DNA of 64,000 bases from positions 1 through 64,000 of the forward strand of contig JAKLEZ010000022.1 in NCBI GenBank assembly GCA_022711465.1, given 5' to 3'. Position 1 is the stretch's first letter. Every line of letters begins with the position of its first letter. The notes under the pieces were generated by a model, which was given only the letters and a program-made list of their open reading frames with translations, did no database searches and was not told the DNA's origin. The position numbers and the translations under genes were made by a program. Of the stretch, positions 1 to 8,503 are shown piece by piece. This DNA is from Planctomycetota bacterium (GTDB lineage Bacteria; Planctomycetota; Phycisphaerae; UBA1845; PWPN01).

Positions 1-114
1 GGAAAGCCGTACGGCGACGAGGCCTGGACGCGGCGTACGGCGGTCAAGTTGGGCCTGGAAAGCAGCCTCCGCCCGGTCGGCCGGCCACGGAAGGTGACCG
101 GGAAAGCGGAATAA
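1..114 (+). CDS. REP-associated / IS200-like transposase, C-terminal fragment
   Basis: Only the last 37 codons of a gene that begins left of the window are present, ending at TAA 112-114. The peptide reads GKPYGDEAWTRRTA, then LGLESSLRP and GRPRK. This order (GxPxGxxxWxxRTAxxLGLESxLRPxGRPRK) is the usual C-terminal tail of REP-associated tyrosine transposases (RAYT, Y1_Tnp/IS200-like family), single-copy enzymes that act on REP hairpins. The catalytic HUH and Tyr motifs lie outside the window, so activity cannot be judged. Immediately downstream is a stretch (115-136) with a run of six T. The identification rests on tail similarity recalled from the family, not on a search. Confidence 0.7.
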   Translation, partial: GKPYGDEAWTRRTAVKLGLESSLRPVGRPRKVTGKAE

Positions 115-202
115 TGGCTTCTGACCCTTTTTTGCGCCCGACATTGGATCTGGACAGGTTGACGAGGGCGTGGTCACCTGTAGACGGAGGTGAAAGGCGC
201 TC

Positions 203-237
203 AAAAAAAGCAGGCCCCGGCAGGGGGAACCGGGGCC
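203..237 (-). terminator. intrinsic terminator of the candidate small RNA
   Basis: Perfect 8-bp stem (237-230 with 220-213, sequence GGCCCCGG/CCGGGGCC on the minus strand) followed by TGC and seven T residues (209-203). Orientation is minus. It sits about 360 bases beyond the stop of the pseudouridine synthase gene, so it more likely ends the short RNA than that mRNA. Confidence 0.75.
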
Positions 238-374
238 GTTGGCGAGCCATCGCAAGGGTTGGCGTGGTCCCAGCCGGGGTCGGCCGGGAATCGCTCATGG
301 GCGGCCAGCCCCTGCGGATAGCTTGGTTGTCCTGTACCCCGAAGGGGCACCGACAACGAAAGGGGGAAGCAACC
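203..374 (-). ncRNA. candidate structured small RNA (about 170 nt)
   Basis: Read on the minus strand, a perfect TATAAT box (381-386) is followed about 7 bases later by a segment that folds into several stems and ends in an intrinsic terminator. Stem arms seen: GGTTG at 374-370 with CAACC at 262-258 (closing stem); GTTGTC/GACAAC at 357-352 and 331-326, enclosing a CCCC/GGGG hairpin with a UUCG-type loop; a GC-rich pair at 310-302 and 286-278; then the terminator hairpin. No open frame with coding bias covers it. It does not carry the motifs I know for SRP RNA, RNase P RNA or tmRNA. 6S RNA is possible but the fold is not an obvious rod. Function unknown. Confidence 0.45.
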
Positions 375-380
375 GACTGC

Positions 381-386
381 ATTATA
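381..386 (-). promoter_or_regulatory. -10 box (TATAAT) of the candidate small RNA
   Basis: Perfect TATAAT on the minus strand in a GC-rich context. No good -35 hexamer is seen 16-18 bases upstream (only TTTCCC-like sequence). The predicted start is near 374. Confidence 0.5.
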
Positions 387-600
387 GCCGGCTGCGGTTG
401 TTGGGGAAACCAAAAAGCCAGGGAAAAATCGGGGGAATGCCCCATCGCTGCGGTTCTTGCCGGATTGAATCGGTGTGCCTCAAGAACGGGACAGGACCTA
501 TCCGCTGCGTTCGCGTCGCGCCCGGCAGCCCTCATCCTCGGGGGCTGGCCAGCCGGAGGCACGAGCTGGGGAGATAGGGTGATGCTAAGTTTTGATCTCG

Positions 601-1659
601 TCAGAGCTTACGGTACTCCCTGAGTAGACGGATGAGGTGGGCCAGTTCCGGAGGTGGCGGGGCCTCCAGCTCCATGATGGTCTCCCAGATAGGGTGTTTG
701 AAGCGGATCCGGTAGGCGTGGAGGGCCTGCTGGGATGTGATTGGTGTGTCGCTTCCCTGGCCGGTCAGGCTGAGCTCGGATACGTGGTGTCCGCCGTAGA
801 AGGTGTCCCCGGCCATGGGGTGCCCGATGTAGGACATGTGGACGCGGAGCTGGTGGGTTCGGCCGGTGCGAGGATGCAGGTGGACCAGAGCGTATCCGCG
901 GAACCGTTCGACGATTTCGTATTCGGTGATGGCTTCTTTGACCAGGCGACTGAGGAACTTGGGGTGAGCGGTCGGGACGATGTAGCGGTCTCGGATCGTC
1001 TGGTGTGAACTCAGTGGGGCGTCGATGACGTCGCCGTCGAGATGGGGATAGCCCTCCACCACGCCGAGGTAGGTCTTGCGGACAGTTCGGCGCTCGAACT
1101 GGAGGGACAGCCGCCAGTGGGCCTCGTCGTGTTTGGCGACGAGAAGGACGCCGGTGGTGTTCTTGTCCAGCCGGTGGATGATGCCGGGCCGGAAGGGATC
1201 ATCGCCGTGGCTGAGGCTGCCGGCGTAGTGGGCCAGGCCGTTGGCCAGTGTGCCGGTCTGCGTTGTTCTGGACGGGTGAACGATGATTCCCTTCTGCTTG
1301 TTGAGGGCGAGGATGTGGTCGTCTTCATAGATGACGTCGAGGGGGATGGGTTCGGGGATGAGGTCGTAGGGTTCGGGTGGGGGGATGATCAGATCGACGC
1401 GGTCGCCGCCGTTTGGCTCGTAGCTGGCCTTGGTGGGGTTGCCGTTGACGGTAATGGCTCCGTGCTTCATCAGCCGCTGGACCATGGTTCGGGACAGATG
1501 GGGGAAGCGAGAGTGGAGGTACTTGTCCAGTCTGCGGCCGGGCAGGCGGCGCCGGATGTACAGGGTCACGTGGCGTGCCTCGTCGCTGTCGATGTCAGGA
1601 CGGATCTCGGCGATCTCGTCGCTGAGGGGCATTTCGTCGTCCAACGGTTCTTGGGCCAT
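601..1659 (-). CDS. RluA-family 23S rRNA pseudouridine synthase
   Basis: Converts specific uridines of large-subunit rRNA (or tRNA) to pseudouridine in the cytoplasm. In the 352-residue protein an S4 RNA-binding domain covers roughly residues 40-92 (LDKYLHSRFPHLSR...VNGN...GDRV). The catalytic domain follows, with the family motif HRLDKNTTG, whose Asp165 is the nucleophile, and RTGRTHQLRVH near the end. Domain order and length match RluD/RluC-type enzymes; which uridine is modified cannot be told. The open frame extends upstream to 1758, but the extra 33 residues are Arg/Ala-rich and unlike the family, so the ATG at 1659 is chosen. Transcribed alone. Confidence 0.9.
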   Translation of the reverse strand: MAQEPLDDEMPLSDEIAEIRPDIDSDEARHVTLYIRRRLPGRRLDKYLHSRFPHLSRTMVQRLMKHGAITVNGNPTKASYEPNGGDRVDLIIPPPEPYDLIPEPIPLDVIYEDDHILALNKQKGIIVHPSRTTQTGTLANGLAHYAGSLSHGDDPFRPGIIHRLDKNTTGVLLVAKHDEAHWRLSLQFERRTVRKTYLGVVEGYPHLDGDVIDAPLSSHQTIRDRYIVPTAHPKFLSRLVKEAITEYEIVERFRGYALVHLHPRTGRTHQLRVHMSYIGHPMAGDTFYGGHHVSELSLTGQGSDTPITSQQALHAYRIRFKHPIWETIMELEAPPPPELAHLIRLLREYRKL

Positions 1660-1879
1660 AGCTCTGCCATCATACGAGGGAAAAGCAGGGGCGACGCCGC
1701 GCCGGGACAGGTGGGCAGTGCCACCGGCGTGCCGCACCCTGGCCGGACGGACGATCAAACACGGCCCTGGCCAGTTCCCTCAGCTGATCAGCAACCGGCC
1801 CTGGCGGGTCTGACAAGTCTGCGTCGAGGCCGCTGCTGTTTTCGAGCCCGGTGATACGGAACGACAAAACCTGGGGGTT

Positions 1880-3010
1880 CTATTCTCCGCTGGCCAGGGC
1901 ACAGAGAATCTCGCAGCCCTTGACGATTTTCTCGTTGGAGGTCGCATAGCTCAGGCGGAAGTGCGTATCACGTTCGCTGAAAACCCCGCCTGGAATGATC
2001 AGCACGTTGCGCTCGATGGCGTTGGTTGCGAATTCAGTCGCGTTGGCGAATCGCTCCGGTACCTTGGGGAAGATGTAGAAGCCGCCTCCTGGCGGCGCGA
2101 ACTCGAACGCGGGCGCGAGGTGTTTAGCGGCCAGATCGCGTTTGCGTCGATAGTCGTCGACATGTCCGGAGATATCGGCGTCGAGGGCTGCCAGGCCGGC
2201 GTACTGTACCATGCTGGGAGCACACACGAAGGTGTACTGCTGGAGCTTGGTCATCTCGTCGATGAGGAACTTTGGTCCGGTCGCATAGCCGAGTCGCCAG
2301 CCGGTCATGCCGTAGCTCTTGCCGAAACCACGCAGGAGCAGTGTGCGATCGGGGGCGAAGCTCGCGGCGCAGGGTGACGGGGTATCATAGACCAGCCGAT
2401 TGTAGATCTCGTCGACGAGAAGAAGGAGGTTATGCCGGGTGGCGAGGTCGGCGGCCTGGCGGAGGGCGGCCTCGGCGAGGACCACGCCGGTGGGGTTGCT
2501 GGGCGTGGCCAGCACGATCATCTTGGTCCGAGGGGTGATGGCCGCCTCGTACCGCTGGAGGTCAAAGCCGAATGTCGGATAGGTGTCAACCATGACAGGG
2601 ATACCGCCGACAAGCTTGACCGCGTGCTTGTAGATGACGAAATAGGGATCGCCGATGACCACCTCATCGCCGGGGTTGAGCACGGCCATGAGGGCCAGCA
2701 GGATGCCGCCGGACACGCCTGAGGTGACCAGGATGGGGGAGGTTACGCCGCACTCGGCTTTCAGGTCAGCTGCCAGCCGTTCGCAAAGCGGAGCGATCCC
2801 CTGGGTCACGGTGTAACCGTTCCTTCGGCTCTGAATCGCGTCGATGGCCGCCTGTCGGACGGCGGGGGGCACATCGTAGTCAGGCTGCCCGATGGAGAAG
2901 TTGATCGGGTCCTTGAGCTTGGCGCCCAAATCGAAGACTTTGCGGATGCCGGATGCATCCACAGAGCGACTTCGCTGGGACAAGAGGCGTTCCGGAGTCA
3001 GATTTGCCAT
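1880..3010 (-). CDS. class I/II pyridoxal-phosphate aminotransferase
   Basis: Cytoplasmic PLP enzyme transferring an amino group between an amino acid and a 2-oxo acid, most like the aspartate-aminotransferase Ib group. All fold-type I landmarks are visible in 376 residues: SNPTG (Asn172), DEIYNRLVY (Asp200 and Tyr), the PLP lysine in GFGKSYGMTGWRLGY (Lys231, Arg239) and a C-terminal substrate-binding Arg in HFRLSYA. The length is typical (about 380-400). Substrate specificity is not readable. The gene starts 35 bases after the small basic protein gene on the same strand, so the two are probably co-transcribed. Confidence 0.92.
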   Translation of the reverse strand: MANLTPERLLSQRSRSVDASGIRKVFDLGAKLKDPINFSIGQPDYDVPPAVRQAAIDAIQSRRNGYTVTQGIAPLCERLAADLKAECGVTSPILVTSGVSGGILLALMAVLNPGDEVVIGDPYFVIYKHAVKLVGGIPVMVDTYPTFGFDLQRYEAAITPRTKMIVLATPSNPTGVVLAEAALRQAADLATRHNLLLLVDEIYNRLVYDTPSPCAASFAPDRTLLLRGFGKSYGMTGWRLGYATGPKFLIDEMTKLQQYTFVCAPSMVQYAGLAALDADISGHVDDYRRKRDLAAKHLAPAFEFAPPGGGFYIFPKVPERFANATEFATNAIERNVLIIPGGVFSERDTHFRLSYATSNEKIVKGCEILCALASGE

Positions 3011-3045
3011 GGCATGGACATCCCCGTCTGTTGCTGATATCGCGG

Positions 3046-3297
3046 CTACTTTTTCGCGGGAGCGGCCGCTGCGGGCGGAGCCTCGCCTTCCTTACCCGGG
3101 GTAGCGGCCTCTTCCTTCTTCTTCTCCTTCTTGCCGACCTTGACGTTTCGGTGGGCCACTTTGGGGAGACCGAACACGCTGCCGCCGTCCTTCCAGGCCT
3201 CCTTGTCCTTCAACTTGGAGATTCTCTCGGCCCGGGTGAGGACATTGCGATGTCGGGCCAGGTTGCCGGCGGTCTTGAGCGAACGATCGATCGACAT
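3046..3297 (-). CDS. PVC-type small basic protein
   Basis: 83-residue, strongly basic protein beginning MSIDRSLKTAG, followed by LARHRNVLTRAERI and a Lys/Ala/Pro-rich tail. The N-terminal half matches what I recall of the small basic protein family of Chlamydiae, Verrucomicrobia and Planctomycetes; its function is not established, and a link to the ribosome has been guessed from the charge. An in-frame extension up to 3342 exists, but the family begins at MSIDRSL, so ATG 3297 is chosen. The low-complexity tail (KKEKKKEEAA...PAAAAPAKK) looks disordered. It precedes the aminotransferase gene, with which it may share a transcript. Confidence 0.8.
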   Translation of the reverse strand: MSIDRSLKTAGNLARHRNVLTRAERISKLKDKEAWKDGGSVFGLPKVAHRNVKVGKKEKKKEEAATPGKEGEAPPAAAAPAKK

Positions 3298-3457
3298 GGT
3301 CAGGCGTCTCCTGCGGTCGCTTTCGTCGGGCCCCGTTTGCACTCCGAACCCCTACGCCTGCCCACGGGCACCGACCATCGACCGGCGAGCCGTCCTGGCC
3401 CGCCGAGGCAGAGGCGTAAGCCGAGCCTTGCAGTATACCACCAGTCCCGCCGTCATG

Positions 3458-4384
3458 CTACTTGTCGGCCCGGAGCGGCATGGGCGAGTTGAGGCGGTAG
3501 ACGGGCAGCTTCTTGCGGCTCAACTCCTTGGCGCACTGTTCCCCGACGCCCTTGACGCTTTCGCAGAAATCCCGCGCTGCCTTCTCCGCATTTGCCTCCC
3601 GGTAGTCAAAGCCCTTGGTGGTCAGCAGGCGCCAACCCTTGCTGGACCGGTCCAGCCGGGTCTCCAGCCCGTATTCGCTGGCGAGCCAGGATTGTACGCA
3701 CTCACCTGATTTCTTATCGTCCGGCTTGAATGTCTCGATCAGGATAACGTTGACACCGGCTTCATGCCGGGAGGGGTCGGCCGCTCCGGCAGCCCCGGCG
3801 GGTCCGCGCGGCTCGCCACCCGAGGGCGCGGAGGTTGGAGACCGCTCTGCAAGAGACCTGCTGGGGCTCCTGGACGAGGCGTCCGAGCCTCCGAGGACGC
3901 CTGGTGTCCTGGGTTGGCCCTGGAGAGCCTGGACGCCGTTGGGGTCGACGGGCACGCTCTTGGACCTGGATTGCACGGCCATGCCGGCCAGGAAGCTCAC
4001 AAAAAGGGCAAGGACCAGGAGCCCAGCGGTCACGGCTACGTTCATGGGGTTGAAGAACATGGCGATACCGTCGGCGCTCAGCTGAATCAAGGGGAGCTTG
4101 CCGTGCCAGGCGATGGTGGGTCGTTCTGAGGTGGCGGCGCCCGAGGGTTCGCTGGACGCCGCGGTGTCGGGGGCGGGTCTGCCTTCAACCGGCCTGGGGA
4201 TGTCCCCGCCCTCAGGGCCGGAGGTCGCGGTTGAGCGGCCTGTCTCCGGGGAGGAGCGTTCGCTGACGACCTGAGCCGCCATCTGGGCTCGCTTGAACCA
4301 CTTGGGTACCGCGAGCCGCTCGCTGTCCTTCCGCTGGGAGTTGATGACCTCAAACAGCGCAGGGGCATATTTGGATTTGGCCAT
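3458..4384 (-). CDS. single-pass membrane protein of unknown function
   Basis: 308 residues. Layout: a conserved-looking N-terminus (MAKSKYAPALFEVINSQ), a Pro/Ser/Glu-rich linker (about 40-90), one transmembrane helix (about 115-137), a second low-complexity linker, and a compact C-terminal domain (about 225-305) with two cysteines (SGECVQSW, DFCESVKG). The C-terminal part resembles the length and layout of periplasmic SPOR-like modules, but I cannot confirm homology. The start at 4384 is fixed by a strong GGAGGAGG 6-8 bases upstream; the reading frame stays open far upstream (to 5662) only as a shadow of putA. It is divergent from putA. Function unknown. Confidence 0.75.
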   Translation of the reverse strand: MAKSKYAPALFEVINSQRKDSERLAVPKWFKRAQMAAQVVSERSSPETGRSTATSGPEGGDIPRPVEGRPAPDTAASSEPSGAATSERPTIAWHGKLPLIQLSADGIAMFFNPMNVAVTAGLLVLALFVSFLAGMAVQSRSKSVPVDPNGVQALQGQPRTPGVLGGSDASSRSPSRSLAERSPTSAPSGGEPRGPAGAAGAADPSRHEAGVNVILIETFKPDDKKSGECVQSWLASEYGLETRLDRSSKGWRLLTTKGFDYREANAEKAARDFCESVKGVGEQCAKELSRKKLPVYRLNSPMPLRADK

Positions 4385-4588
4385 AGGAACCTCCTCCAGT
4401 CGGGGATCTCGACGGCCGTTGCCTGTTCGGCCGATCTTGTTGCCCCAAGCCGGACAGGATACCTCAATTGGGAGCCGGTTCAAGCGCCGGGAGCTCGCGG
4501 ATTCGGCGGGCTGATGTCTGCGGCTCTTGCCGGGGCGGTTCGGGAAGCGGACAATCCTGGCGGCTTGTTGCCTTTGAGGTGTGACCCG

Positions 4589-7500
4589 ATGACTCAGCGG
4601 CCTGCGCTCGAGCAGCGAATCCGCCAGATCGGAGCCGAGATCCTCAGCCGAGCTCGCAGCGCCGAGCCGTCCGTGCTGCGGCTGCAGTGGTGGATGGACC
4701 GCATGCTCGACTGGGCGACGGCTGATCCGGTCCGCAAGCTGCAGCTGTTTCGGTTCACCGATGTTCTTCCCTGCCTGACGGACGATCGGGCCGTGGCCCG
4801 CCAGATGAGCGAGTATCTGCTGGACGGTAAGGTTCCGTTGCCCTGGCCGGCCCGTCCGGTCCTGAAGGCGGCTGTTGGCATGGGCTGGAGTCGCCGGCTG
4901 CTGGCGGCCTTGACCGAGTGGGGAGCGACCACGATGGCTCGTTCCTTCATTGCGGGTCACACCCCGGAGGAGGCGATTCAAACGGTGCTTGCTCTTCGCC
5001 GTCGGGGGATGGCGTTTACCATCGACACCCTCGGGGAGGCGACGACCAGTGACGCTCAGGCCGATCGGTATGCCGAGCAGTACCTGCGGCTTCTGGACTC
5101 CCTGGGGCCGGCGGCTCGTGGTTGGGAGCCGGCAGAGGTGGTTGACCGAAGTGATTCGGGGCTGATGCCTCGGGTCAACCTGTCGCTGAAACTCACCGGC
5201 TTGGATCCGTGCTTTGATCCCATCGATCCCGAGCGCAGCGCGAGCGCGGTGCTTGGACGTCTGCGGCCGATTCTGCGTTCGGCCCGCAAGCACGGGGCGA
5301 TCGTGAACATCGATCTCGAACAATACCGGTATCGAGATCTGACTCTGGAGATCTTCCGCCGAATCATGACCGACCCCGAGTTCGGGGATTTTGCGGATCT
5401 GGGGATCGTGCTCCAGGCATATCTGCAGGATGGTGCTGGGGATCTTGATCGGCTGCTGGACTGGGTGAACAGGCGGGGTACGCCGATCACGGTCCGCCTG
5501 GTCAAGGGGGCGTACTGGGACTATGAGGTTTTCACTGCGATCCAGCGTGGCTGGCCGATTCCCGTCCTGACTCAGAAATGGCGGAGCGATGCTCAGTACG
5601 AGCTCATGGCCCGCCGGCTTCTCGATCATCGGCAGATGATGCGTCCGGCCTTTGCCAGCCACAACATTCGGAGCCTGGCGGCGGCCATGGCCTACGCCGA
5701 GTCCATCGGGGCTTCGCCGCGGTCATTTGAAGTCCAGATGCTCTTCGGCATGGGGGATCCCCTGAAGGTCGCGGTGACCGGGATGGGCTACACCCTGCGG
5801 ATCTACGCACCATTTGGCGAGTTGATTCCGGGTATGGCGTACTTGATCCGCCGCCTTCTGGAGAACACGGCGAACGAATCGTTCCTGAAAGGGAGTTTCC
5901 GCGAGCGTAAGCCGGCGGAGCAGATACTGGCCGATCCTGACGAAGTCCGTCTCGCCAGTGCCCCGTTACCCGAACCGTTGTCGGTCGATTCCGACGAGGA
6001 CGAGCCTATGAATGCGTTCACCTTCGAGCCGCACACCGATTTCAGCCGTGCAGATGCCCGCGAGGCGATGAGCCAGACCCTGGCCCGAGTGCATGATGCG
6101 TTTGGCGGCACCTGTCCGCTGGTCATTGCTGGCCAGAAGATCACCACGGCTCAGAAGTTGGCCTCGCTCAATCCATCTCGGATTAGCGAGGTCGTGGGGC
6201 AGGTATGCCAGGCGAGTATTGAGCAGGCGGATCAGGCGGTGGCGGCCGCCAGAGCAGCATTCAAGGCCTACTGGCTGGAAGCGGTGCTCCGCGAGGGAAG
6301 CGCGGCCGTCCACGCTCAACGGGCGGCGCTGCTGCGGCGGGTGGCGGCGATCATGCGGCAGCGGCGATTCGAGCTGGATGCCTGGATTATCTACGAGGTT
6401 GGCAAGGCCTGGCGCGAGGCGGACGGCGACGTTGCCGAAGCCATTGATTTCTGCAACTACTACGCCGATGAGATCGAACGGATCTCATCACGGCCGCGGC
6501 GGCGCAACTTTCCGGGCGAGGACAATCTCTACGCCCACCAGCCGCTGGGCGTGGTCGCGGTGATTTCGCCGTGGAATTTCCCGCTGGCCATCCTGACCGG
6601 CATGACCGCAGCGGCGGTGGCGGCCGGTAACTCAGCGGTGATGAAGCCGGCCGGGCAGTCCTCGGTGATTGCCGCCAAGCTGATGGACATCTTCACCGAG
6701 GCCGGCGCTCCGCCGGGGGTGGTCAACTACCTGCCCGGTCCCGGCAAGGCTGTCGGGGCTCGCCTGGTGGAGCATCCGGACGTGAATCTGATCGTGTTCA
6801 CAGGTTCGCGTGAGGTCGGTTGCTGGATGCACGAGCAGGCAGCCAAGCGCCGGCCCGGCCAGCCGTTTCTCAAGCGGGTGATCGCTGAGATGGGTGGTAA
6901 GAACGCGATCATCGTCGATGCCGATGCTGATCTGGACGAGGCTGTCGTCGGGACAATCGCCTCCGCGTTTGGGTACTCAGGGCAGAAGTGCTCAGCGTGC
7001 AGTCGAGTCATTGTTCACGACGCTGTCCGCGAGACGTTTGTTCAACGGCTGGTTGACGCCGCTCGGAGCATGGTGATCGGTCCGGCGGACGAGCCGGCCA
7101 CGCTGGTTGGCCCGGTGATTGACGACGCCAGCCGGACCAAGATCGCCGGGTATATCGAGCGCGGCCGGCAGGAATCGAAGCTGGCCTATCTGGCGGATCT
7201 GGGCAAGCTGGCTGACCAGGGGACGTTCGTGCCGCCGGCCATCTTCATCGACGTCCCGGCGAAGGCCGCCATTGCTCAAGAGGAGATCTTCGGACCGGTC
7301 CTGGCGGTGATGAACGCCTCCTCGTTCGAGGAGGCTCTGGAGATCGCCAACGGTGTCGACTATGCCTTGACCGGCGGGGTCTACTCACGTAGCCCGCGCC
7401 ATCTGGAGCTGGCCCGACGGAGCTTCGGGGTTGGCAATCTCTATCTCAACCGGAACATCACCGGAGCCCTAGTCGATCGCCAGCCGTTCGGCGGCTACAA

Positions 7501-7633
7501 GATGAGCGGCATCGGCAGTAAGGCCGGCGGGCCCGACTATTTGCTGCAGTTTATGGAACCTCGCACCGTTAGTGAGAATACACTGCGACACGGATTTGCA
7601 CCGGAGTCGACGGGGGCATCGGTCACGCGGTGA
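4589..7633 (+). CDS. putA: bifunctional proline dehydrogenase / L-glutamate gamma-semialdehyde dehydrogenase
   Basis: Oxidises proline to glutamate in two steps: FAD-dependent proline dehydrogenase (residues about 1-470; motifs LSLKLTGLDP, QAYLQD, RLVKGAYWDYE, FASHN) and NAD-dependent aldehyde dehydrogenase (about 500-1000; FTGSREVG, catalytic Glu767 in AEMGGKN, nucleophile Cys801 in SGQKCSACSR, EEIFGPV). At 1014 residues it has the size of short PutA proteins and lacks the N-terminal ribbon-helix-helix DNA-binding domain of enterobacterial PutA, so it is not its own repressor. ATG 4589 is preferred because GAGGTG lies 8 bases upstream and the family begins close to this point; an in-frame ATG at 4514 is the alternative. 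The gene stands alone, divergent from the one-TM protein. Confidence 0.93.
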   Translation: MTQRPALEQRIRQIGAEILSRARSAEPSVLRLQWWMDRMLDWATADPVRKLQLFRFTDVLPCLTDDRAVARQMSEYLLDGKVPLPWPARPVLKAAVGMGWSRRLLAALTEWGATTMARSFIAGHTPEEAIQTVLALRRRGMAFTIDTLGEATTSDAQADRYAEQYLRLLDSLGPAARGWEPAEVVDRSDSGLMPRVNLSLKLTGLDPCFDPIDPERSASAVLGRLRPILRSARKHGAIVNIDLEQYRYRDLTLEIFRRIMTDPEFGDFADLGIVLQAYLQDGAGDLDRLLDWVNRRGTPITVRLVKGAYWDYEVFTAIQRGWPIPVLTQKWRSDAQYELMARRLLDHRQMMRPAFASHNIRSLAAAMAYAESIGASPRSFEVQMLFGMGDPLKVAVTGMGYTLRIYAPFGELIPGMAYLIRRLLENTANESFLKGSFRERKPAEQILADPDEVRLASAPLPEPLSVDSDEDEPMNAFTFEPHTDFSRADAREAMSQTLARVHDAFGGTCPLVIAGQKITTAQKLASLNPSRISEVVGQVCQASIEQADQAVAAARAAFKAYWLEAVLREGSAAVHAQRAALLRRVAAIMRQRRFELDAWIIYEVGKAWREADGDVAEAIDFCNYYADEIERISSRPRRRNFPGEDNLYAHQPLGVVAVISPWNFPLAILTGMTAAAVAAGNSAVMKPAGQSSVIAAKLMDIFTEAGAPPGVVNYLPGPGKAVGARLVEHPDVNLIVFTGSREVGCWMHEQAAKRRPGQPFLKRVIAEMGGKNAIIVDADADLDEAVVGTIASAFGYSGQKCSACSRVIVHDAVRETFVQRLVDAARSMVIGPADEPATLVGPVIDDASRTKIAGYIERGRQESKLAYLADLGKLADQGTFVPPAIFIDVPAKAAIAQEEIFGPVLAVMNASSFEEALEIANGVDYALTGGVYSRSPRHLELARRSFGVGNLYLNRNITGALVDRQPFGGYKMSGIGSKAGGPDYLLQFMEPRTVSENTLRHGFAPESTGASVTR

Positions 7634-7662
7634 ACGGCGGATCGCTCGCCCGTCTCGGCGGG

Positions 7663-8022
7663 TTAAACTAACCGGCAAATCCTCTCTCCGCACTCAGGGC
7701 ATCGCAGCTCGCTGATGCCTCGCAGGACGTAGTTGCACTTGCGGCAGCGGGTATCCCCATCGGGGCGGGGGGGCAGTTGCAGGCCTGCAGCGAAAAGGAA
7801 GGTGGAAGGAGTGGAGAGGGCCAGGGCCGCAATGACGCAGCAGGCTGTGACTTCGCCTTCGCTGAGGTCGGCGTAGGTCCTCAGACTCTGAATCAGGCGG
7901 AATACAACGATGCCCGGCATTACCGTGCCCGCGGCCGCTGCCAGCATGGTCGGCACGAAGGGCTTTCCGTCCAGCGACGCGAACCACTGGACCCAGTCTC
8001 GTTGCCGCACGTGTCCTCGCAC
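7663..8022 (-). CDS. two-TM protein with C-terminal zinc ribbon
   Basis: 119 residues starting at GTG 8022. Two hydrophobic helices (about 23-47 and 57-82) are followed by a zinc ribbon with ligands in the pattern CRKCNYVLRG...RCPECGE. This CxxCxYxLRG...CPECG ending recurs in many planctomycete membrane proteins; its role is unknown. The frame is open only about nine codons further upstream and has no better start. It converges on putA with 29 bases between stops. Confidence 0.65.
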   Translation of the reverse strand: MRGHVRQRDWVQWFASLDGKPFVPTMLAAAAGTVMPGIVVFRLIQSLRTYADLSEGEVTACCVIAALALSTPSTFLFAAGLQLPPRPDGDTRCRKCNYVLRGISELRCPECGERICRLV

Positions 8023-8094
8023 AATGACGAAATCCGCGAACCAGGCGATTCACGGACGTCAATCGTGTTCTCATTTCGCAGGTCCCGTCGGCGT

Positions 8095-8493
8095 CTACAA
8101 AGCCTTCGGGTCTTCCCACTTCACGCGCGGCGCATCGCCCCAGAGGATGTCCAGTTCGTAGTAGCCGCGTTTTTCCGGGCTGAACAGGTGGATGACCACG
8201 TCGATGTAGTCGGCCAGCAGCCAGCTCGAGGATTCGTAGCCGCTTGTGCGGTAGGGCTTCTCACCGACCGATCGTGCGAAGCCTTCCACATGATCGGCGA
8301 TGGCTCGCATCTGCCGGTCGGAGGTGGCCGTGGCGATGACGAAGTAGTCCGCGATCGAGCTCAGTTCGCGCAGATCGAGAACGACGACGTTCTCGGCGTT
8401 GTCACCACGGGCGATGCGGGCCGCCTGGACGGCCAGTTCGAGGGCTCCGACAGGCGTCCCTTCCTGCTTCTGGGTCTTCGGTTTTCTTGCCAT
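8095..8493 (-). CDS. rsfS: ribosome silencing factor RsfS
   Basis: Binds ribosomal protein L14 and blocks joining of the subunits when nutrients are scarce. The 132-residue protein shows the DUF143/Iojap signature: VVVLDLRELSSIADYFVIATATSDRQ, then HVEGFARSVGEKPYRTSGYESSSWLLADYIDVVIHLFSPEKRGYYELDILWGDA in shortened form (positions about 45-125). An in-frame extension to 8583 is rejected because the family starts near MARKPKTQ. It lies 10 bases downstream of the response regulator gene, so both probably share a transcript. Confidence 0.93.
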   Translation of the reverse strand: MARKPKTQKQEGTPVGALELAVQAARIARGDNAENVVVLDLRELSSIADYFVIATATSDRQMRAIADHVEGFARSVGEKPYRTSGYESSSWLLADYIDVVIHLFSPEKRGYYELDILWGDAPRVKWEDPKAL

Positions 8494-8503
8494 GAGGTTG
8501 AGA

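Larger units (their letters stand above)
115..600. other. 486-base gap without protein gene; holds a candidate small RNA
   Basis: No reading frame here has the codon-position GC bias of the neighbouring genes. The open frames on both strands are arginine- and proline-rich and overlap each other. The region contains a -10 box at 381-386, several stem-loops and an intrinsic terminator at 203-237, all on the minus strand; these are listed separately as a candidate RNA gene. The part 387-600 lies between the pseudouridine synthase stop and that -10 box, and I see nothing specific in it. Confidence 0.6.

Noticed and set aside
1042..1854. 270-codon plus-strand open frame
   Set aside because: Antisense shadow of the RluA-family gene; valine/aspartate/glycine-rich composition reflects the complementary codons.
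4385..5662. Long minus-strand open frame running upstream from the one-TM protein gene
   Set aside because: It lies opposite putA, is rich in Arg/Pro/His, and the strong ribosome binding site plus conserved N-terminus fix the real start at 4384.
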